Positions 58,590-64,000 of a DNA stretch of 64,000 nt are shown one piece after another. The stretch covers positions 1-64,000 of the forward strand of contig CAJQUW010006404.1 of NCBI GenBank assembly GCA_907163375.1, given 5' to 3'. Position 1 is the first letter of the stretch, and each line of letters starts with the position of its first letter. This stretch comes from Prostheceraeus crozeri. Its lineage: Eukaryota; Platyhelminthes; Polycladida; Euryleptidae. The position numbers and the translations under genes are program-made. Under the pieces are notes generated by a model. That model had not been told where the DNA came from. It worked only from the letters and a program-made list of their open reading frames with translations, and made no database searches.

Positions 58590-58825
58590 GCATTCTATCG
58601 ATAATAATATGACAATAAGCTGTCGATATCACTTGGAGATGACCACTGCCTTCATTCGCATTCCCTTTGTACCGACAGCGTGGCCTAGTGAAAAAAGGTG
58701 GTAGCTCGTCTCCAGACTTCGGCTCGATTCCTGGGTCAGACGAGTTTGTTCGGATAAATCATTAGTAATGGTATCTTTCATTGACTAAATAGTTGCCATT
58801 CTCTTTAAATATTCAATAGACCAGA
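58590..58825 (+). mobile_element. tRNA-derived SINE, right member of an inverted pair
   Basis: Plus strand: CTGTCGATATCACTTGGAGA, GCGTGGCCTAGTG (box A-like), CTCGATTCCTGGGTCAG (box B-like) and a tail to CTCTTTAAATATTCAATAGA. It mirrors 58,286-58,545 around a 45-bp centre. Confidence 0.7.
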
Positions 58826-58829
58826 AACA

Positions 58830-59465
58830 ATATTTTGCCCATTCTTTTCAAGATTTTTTGATTTTGACCAAATGAATTGATCAAAGTTATAATTAGTGAG
58901 TTGCAGGTTTTAAGTTGACGATGAGATGCATTATTAGCACTATGCAGCAATGATGCCCATAACTCATTGAAATTGGACTTCAACTGCAGTATCTGCTGTG
59001 TAACCAATTTGTTGAACATTTTTGAAATTTTCTGCTGTCATGAATGAACTCCTACGAATTCTCCGTCGTCTGTTATGTAGAATCTCAAATATTCTCCCAT
59101 TATTCATTTTAAGTTTAGCAATAATACATCAATGACATATTTATTTTCGAAATGTAAAATAAGCAAGTCGCTGAACTGATCTCAATAACTGGTTTCGAAG
59201 AGTTACAGTTCACCATTTATCATCGAAGCAATAATATCACAAAACTCTCTACTTGGCTGTCATATTGAACTATTTATCTTTGAAATCTGATTTCACATAA
59301 AGTCTACAGGGGACCGATTTTCTGTTTAGTCTATCAATTTCGTTCCTGATTCAAATTGATCAGAAACAAAAGGGCACATTATTCAGCATGCAAATGCGAA
59401 TGTGCGAATACAACTTCATATAATTCTTCGATACAATAAACCCCGAGACCCGAGAGGAACAGTCG
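58830..59465. other. No recognisable feature
   Basis: AT-rich, nothing identified. Confidence 0.4.
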
Positions 59466-59469
59466 GGTC

Positions 59470-59705
59470 GGGAGAGGCTACTCTTCTCGCTTCCCTCCGC
59501 TTTTCTTCCAATATGAACCAAGTAAACATTTACTGATAGCGGTCGGTCGACAGAGACGCATCAGTCGGCAAAGTGCATAGGAGTCCAACCCAGGACCCTC
59601 GGCCTGGGTGACCAGCACGCTGACAATTGAGCTATCATGCCTTCCGCTTCTGAGAAGACATGATGGAAGCCGCCAGGCATCTCCATCTATCATCATGATT
59701 GTGTT
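59470..59705 (-). mobile_element. tRNA-derived SINE, another family
   Basis: The minus strand has a box A (TAGCTCAATTGTCAGCGTGC, complement of about 59,616-59,635) and a box B (GGGTTGGACTCC, complement of 59,580-59,591) at tRNA spacing, followed by a body towards 59,470. Confidence 0.55.
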
Positions 59706-59729
59706 CATGTGATATGTGATAGTTATCGG

Positions 59730-61722
59730 ACTCTAGGATTCGTCGAGACCGAAGGTCGAGACGAAGCCTAGAGCGCGGTAACTACCTTATTATTGCCTTA
59801 TAATGCTTGACAGCACGGCGGAGACGAATTGCACGGTTTTACCACGCTTTCATGCTTTGACACTTCCATCAACCATTTGGAAAATTAACTACATAGAACG
59901 GTCAATCTATTCATCTTGTCAACACTGTCATTCAAGCTCAAACAGAGCTACCGATAGAACGCTAAGGAGTCCTCATAGCGTAAACCCTTGATAAAGATAA
60001 TTCGATTTCTATGCCTCGAAATAGCAATGCACTGGCCATAGAAATTGATAACAATAAAACCTCTAGAATGGAAGTAAAGCTTCATGCAATGCACAATAGT
60101 GGCACATAAATCGCACGCATTTTCACTTGGATAGACTTGTCAACGGTTGTATCATTGGACTAGAATCAGTCACATGTGCAATTCTAGGCCTTTCATTGGT
60201 TCTTCATGCCCAACTTAGTTCCCCCGGATGTGGCGCGACCTTGAGTCAATTTCCATGCTAGTCAACTTCAGATATACAATATATTTCTATGGCACTGGCT
60301 TACCAATCGCTCCATGGTAGAGTTCTTGAAGTGACGGCCTTAGCGTAGCCATTGCGTCGTTTATCAGAATATTTGGCAAGTGCTTCAGACTAACTCTATG
60401 CAACCATTGTAAATATCAATTGTTCTATTTCTATGTGCAGAAATGTGCGTCTGCATACAACGAATACATTGCATACAACCACAGTGCAGTAAGAATTCTT
60501 TTTTGCATACAACGAATGCACTGCATACAACCACACTGCAGTAAGACATTTTAACAGCCATGTAGCTATAAATTCTTCGATAATATTTAATGCACGATGT
60601 CCGTCGAGCAATAACAACTGCATATTTAGTCATGTAAGCAAACTTCAATGTTTTCCTCTTCTTTCATTCTAAGAAAAATGAGCTGCACACTTTCAATGAC
60701 TTTTCAACGCCTTTCATAATGTTAGAACTCTCCAAATCAGACAGCAATATTTTGAGAGCAAACAGAAAGATATAGGTTTCAAGTAGTGCAATCATTTGAA
60801 AACGTTTTCGCGAAGTTCTTCGTTTGATTTACACAAGAGGAGTTTCGATTGTGATTGCTTGAATAGGTAGCGATTTAGGATCGTGTGAAAAGAGCACTTG
60901 CTGAGCTTTCACCTGACTTGTCAGACAAATGCAGTTGAAAGGGTCACAAGGCAATGTTGGACATGAGCCATAAGCGTCCTTGTCTGCGTCACATTCCACA
61001 GCAGCATAATGGTGCACGTTGTGCGATCAATATGAATTCATGTGCTCAGTAATGAATTTCATTGTCGATTAATTGTACCGCCACTGAGTTTTGAAAGCTG
61101 AGAAAACATGCACTCGAATAATCCTTTAAGCGCGCTTTTCTTTCTGTTGTATTCAGTGGTGCGCTTTTATGAGCCCTCTTTCAATTTCATATTTATGTAT
61201 AACATGCGTGAACACCAGAAGAGACATGTTTCGATGTCTCGGCTCTGTTGTCGCATGCAAATCTGAACTAGATGACATGCAATTCCGCTGGACCATCTGT
61301 TGAAAAAGATTATCTCTCAGTATGACATCACATTAGCTATCACAGGAAGCAGGCTCTGGAGGCCTGCATTTCCATGCATTTAACTTGGATTTTGAATAAG
61401 AGAGACATGGTCAGACTTTATTTAAAGCATTGTGATGCCCGGAAACACCTCCCACAGTGACAGTTTCTAGACCAAATGATCGCCATGCCAAGCACTAAAC
61501 CAGTGCCACGGAGACCACATAGTGCATGTATCATGCTAAGACAATATTGTTTTTAGCGATCTCAACGTGAGAGAAATTTTTGAGCATTGACCAAGAAGCA
61601 TATTTTACCATATTTTGACAAAAGATTTCTTTTGCATGGCATAATCATGCATTGTATATCTTATATGAGTGTGTCGCTAATTAAATAAGTGACTTAATGT
61701 ACAAATTAATTTATCAATCCTT
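59730..61722. other. No gene recognised; one tandem duplication
   Basis: 60,452-60,555 holds two copies of about 50 bp (GCATACAACGAATACATTGC then CATACAACCAC.GTGCAGTAAG). Nothing else is identifiable. Confidence 0.4.
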
Positions 61723-61777
61723 AAAACTTGAATACACAAAATATCGCCGTCATTATGATAGAATTTTATTTTGTTGA

Positions 61778-61813
61778 CTCTTGAGCACTTTCTAGGCCTC
61801 TCTTCATGAAGAG
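61778..61813 (-). ncRNA. Hammerhead-like motif (left arm)
   Basis: Minus strand: CTCTT stem I, CATGAAGA, a short GGCC, GAAAGTGCTC, AAGAG. The core has one extra base relative to CUGANGA and stem II is minimal. Confidence 0.35.
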
Positions 61814-61957
61814 TACAGCCATAATGGCAATGACTTAACAGAGATTCACAGAATGTCACAAACACAACGAATAATCAATAAAGACACAGAAATCTATAAG
61901 CCACTGACATGACGTCTGACTGACAATTTCTGTTCAGCCATTGTCATTACGGCCGTA

Positions 61958-61993
61958 CTCCTCATGAAGAAAGGCCGCGAAAGCGCTCAGGAG
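61958..61993 (+). ncRNA. Hammerhead-like motif (right arm)
   Basis: CTCCT, CATGAAGA, AAGGCCGC, GAAAGCGCTC, AGGAG. Stem I (5 bp) is perfect. GAAAGCGCTC is identical to that of the Penelope-like ribozyme at 31,626-31,667. Confidence 0.4.
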
Positions 61994-62049
61994 TCAACAA
62001 AATAAAAAATTCTATCGTAATGGCGGCGATATTTTGAGTGTTCAAATTG

Positions 62050-63295
62050 ATTGGGTCAACCTGCTTGAAGATTTGAATATAGGTCATTTTATTGGCGTTA
62101 TCCTTCCTGAAATTAACCGATTAATTTGATCACTAGTGCTATTCTCCCTCAGAATTCACGACTACACCACTTCGCTCCGCAAGCAAATCGCATTACTGAA
62201 AATTGTCTTAAAGATTATTCATCACGGATTGAATGATTCAGGTGGTTGATAGGATTTTGATCCTCCTTCAAACAGCCGTATACAAGGCGACATCGGGAAA
62301 GGATATCAACTTGCACAATAACTTTTAAAGCATTGTTCAATCTGGATCAGCGATTAAGTCAAGTAATGACCATGCGCTTGTCGATAGAGTAGATCCCCAG
62401 AGGCGGAAAATCTCCTTTGAAAAACATCTTCAGATTCCAGACTCTGGCCTTGTTTGCCCACACATGTCACAGATCACAGCAGGGAGAATGCGTGGGACCT
62501 ACACCGTCTCCCTACCTGTTACTGTGATAATCCGGGCAAGTTTGACCAGTCAAGTTTGATGGACATCCACATCGTTCTCTTCTGCTGCTCTACGGACTAC
62601 CTGTGGTTAGATGAGTCACGAGACGTGAGGGTCAGACCCCCAGGAATCCTGAAGATAAGAGATTAGCAGATGCCATTTGGTGCGCCTCACCGTGTGTTTC
62701 TATGTCTCAAAACGTGTGAAATTCCTCATTACGTAACTGTCCTTGTTAATTAGAGATCAAAATAAGGTTAGTTAATTTTTTATGCATGCATCGTGGGCGC
62801 GGCCCGTCACCAGGATTTTTCGAAGGGATGAGGACTGGGAGTCTAACAAGGAAACATGATGTTATCCACGGACAGAAACTCTCTCTAATATGCTCATCAG
62901 TAATCATAAGAAAGTAATATCACAAGCAAGCGACTTGATAAATGTGATGTTGGTTACTGTCTATGGCTGTTGCCTGTTGTCAGATGTAGCTATACACACT
63001 TAACATGTTTCTTGAACATCTCATTTTAGCTTTTCTTCGAAAGTTATGTAAAACTCCCGTAACTTTAGGAGAACTTCAATCTTTAGTTTAAGTAAGAGTA
63101 AAAACACGCACACTAGACGGGTCTTCGGCGTCCTGTCCACTTCTATCGGTCCTGACTTGCGTTTTAGCACCGTCTACCATCGACCAATAGAAGCCGCAGG
63201 CAGTTTTTGGCGCGGCCTAGGAAACACATGTAGCACAACGTCCTTTCTCCTAGAATTCTTTGCACATGAACAAGCCCTTTATACAGGATTTTGCG
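62050..63295. other. Unrecognised; one GC-richer open stretch
   Basis: 62,440-62,666 is more GC-rich and open on the plus strand (62,454-62,666), but no domain or reliable splice pair is seen. The rest is AT-rich. Confidence 0.3.
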
Positions 63296-63298
63296 ATA

Positions 63299-63787
63299 AT
63301 AAGTAGAATGACAACAAAGGTCTGTCGGAGTTCATTGAATATCGAAAGAGAATGACAGCTATTAAGTCAATACAAGACACCAACACCCTTGATTCCCCGA
63401 CCGCACTCGCCTGACCAAGGAATCGAGCCGATTCCATTCTCTTTCGATATTCAATGAACTCCAACAGACCTTTGTTGTCAATCTACACTGTGACGTAGTC
63501 GTATGACATGCTGATATGCTGTCTCGCTACAATATGAACGCTGTTAGCGTTCTGTCAATAATAATAGGACAATATGCTGTCGATATCACTTAGAGATGAC
63601 TTCTGCCTTCACTCGCATTCCTTTTGAACTGTCAGCGTGGCCTAGTGAAGAAGGTGCGAGCTCGTCTCCACCGCGGACTTCGGTTCGATTCCTAGGTCAG
63701 GTGAGTGCAGTCGGGGAATCAAGGGTGTTGGTTTCTTGTATTGACTTAATAGCTGTCATTCTCTTTCGATATTCCATAAGTAGAATG
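63299..63787. mobile_element. Composite inverted SINE unit with 12-bp target duplication
   Basis: Contains a minus-strand SINE (63,311-63,425, cut off at box B), a plus-strand tail fragment (63,432-63,482) and a longer plus-strand SINE (about 63,556-63,775). The whole is flanked by ATAAGTAGAATG at 63,299-63,310 and 63,776-63,787. Same SINE family as 58.3-58.8 kb. Confidence 0.65.
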
Positions 63788-63920
63788 TCACTGATGCAGC
63801 TGATTTATGGCGATTAACACCGCTTCCCCCTTCGCTCTGTGCTTTAAACTAATTTACAATATAGAAGCAACGCTTGATGAGAAAGTTAAATAGTTAGTCA
63901 TCTGCTTTCATCATGGATTA

Positions 63921-63990
63921 CAGCGGTTAACCGGTTAAACTATCCCTAACCGGCTAATATATGCTAACCGCATAATCGCGGTTAAATAGA
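63921..63990. repeat. GGTTAACC-rich segment at the window edge
   Basis: CAGCGGTTAACCGGTTAAAC followed by CTAACCGGCTAA, GCTAACCGCATAA and CGCGGTTAAA: about five related words in 70 bp. It could be the terminal region of a hAT-like element (CAG start) cut by the window end, or Grainyhead-type sites (AACCGGTT). Confidence 0.35.
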
Positions 63991-64000
63991 AGTATTTATC

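Larger units (their letters stand above)
61728..62045. mobile_element. Second inverted dimer with hammerhead-like motifs
   Basis: Arms of about 110 bp (61,728-61,840; about 61,935-62,045) are inverted copies, roughly 85-90% alike, beginning TTGAA.AC.CAAAATATCGCCG at the outer ends. Each arm carries an outward-reading hammerhead-like motif. No coding capacity and no clear target duplication. Same design as 5,257-5,687. Confidence 0.5.

Noticed and set aside
1-64000. LTR retroviruses, Polintons or other capsid/envelope-bearing elements
   Set aside because: No gag, protease, integrase, capsid or long terminal direct repeat was seen. All reverse transcriptases found are Penelope-like, and the LINE fragments lack the enzyme core.
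1-64000. CRISPR arrays, operons, ribosome binding sites, bacterial genes
   Set aside because: No spaced direct repeats and no dense coding; spliced genes and SINEs show this is eukaryotic DNA.

Overview
This is an AT-rich (roughly two thirds A+T), eukaryotic, almost certainly metazoan sequence. The evidence is a spliced gene with canonical GT-AG introns, tRNA-derived SINEs, LINE fragments, Tc1/mariner and piggyBac-type DNA transposons, Penelope-like elements (PLEs) and (TA)n microsatellites. Words such as TACATGTA and TAGGCCTA recur, which I associate with marine invertebrate genomes, but I cannot name the phylum. Most of the window is intergenic or intronic and rich in transposable elements. 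No rRNA, CRISPR, operon or bacterial signal is seen. Layout: 1-5 kb is mostly unannotatable, with one SINE. At 5.26-5.69 kb lies a small inverted dimer carrying hammerhead-like motifs, flanked by 13-bp direct repeats. At 6.19-9.87 kb two DNA transposons sit side by side: a Tc1-like DD34E element and an IS630/Tc1-type element with 220-bp terminal inverted repeats built of tandem units. At 10.4-14.7 kb there are a GC-rich open stretch, a fold-back repeat, a small MITE and a LINE 3' end. From 19.5 to 33.1 kb runs a nest of at least five Penelope-like lineages or copies, several as head-to-head inverted pairs whose 3' ends carry hammerhead or hammerhead-like motifs and in several cases abut (TA)n tracts. 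That nest is interrupted by an intact-looking DD41D mariner (22.5-24.6 kb) and a decayed Tc1 element (25.1-26.45 kb). At 35.15-36.48 kb is a non-autonomous piggyBac-like element (TTAA sites), followed by a CpG-rich segment and what looks like the first coding exon of a host gene: a signal peptide with a phase-1 splice donor at 37,267. At 41.7-43.5 kb is a decayed Tc1-like element.

The standout is 43.5-47.66 kb. An uninterrupted three-exon gene on the minus strand (654 aa; exon phases all consistent) encodes a basic N terminus, Cys/His clusters, a DDE-like region (motifs VDFSEN, SDGPSSQF, SHGKGVVDGLGG) and a C-terminal PHD finger. It is bracketed by an 11-bp inverted repeat and seven copies of a 13-bp word, TAACGGACGCTCG or a close variant, all on the same strand. 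I read this as a potentially autonomous DNA transposon whose superfamily I cannot name. From 47.7 to 64 kb there are LINE 3' ends, a TA-flanked MITE, tRNA-SINEs (some as inverted pairs, one flanked by 12-bp direct repeats), another ribozyme-like inverted dimer at 61.7-62.0 kb, and long stretches with nothing recognisable. The recurring theme is inverted (head-to-head) dimers of retroelement 3' ends.
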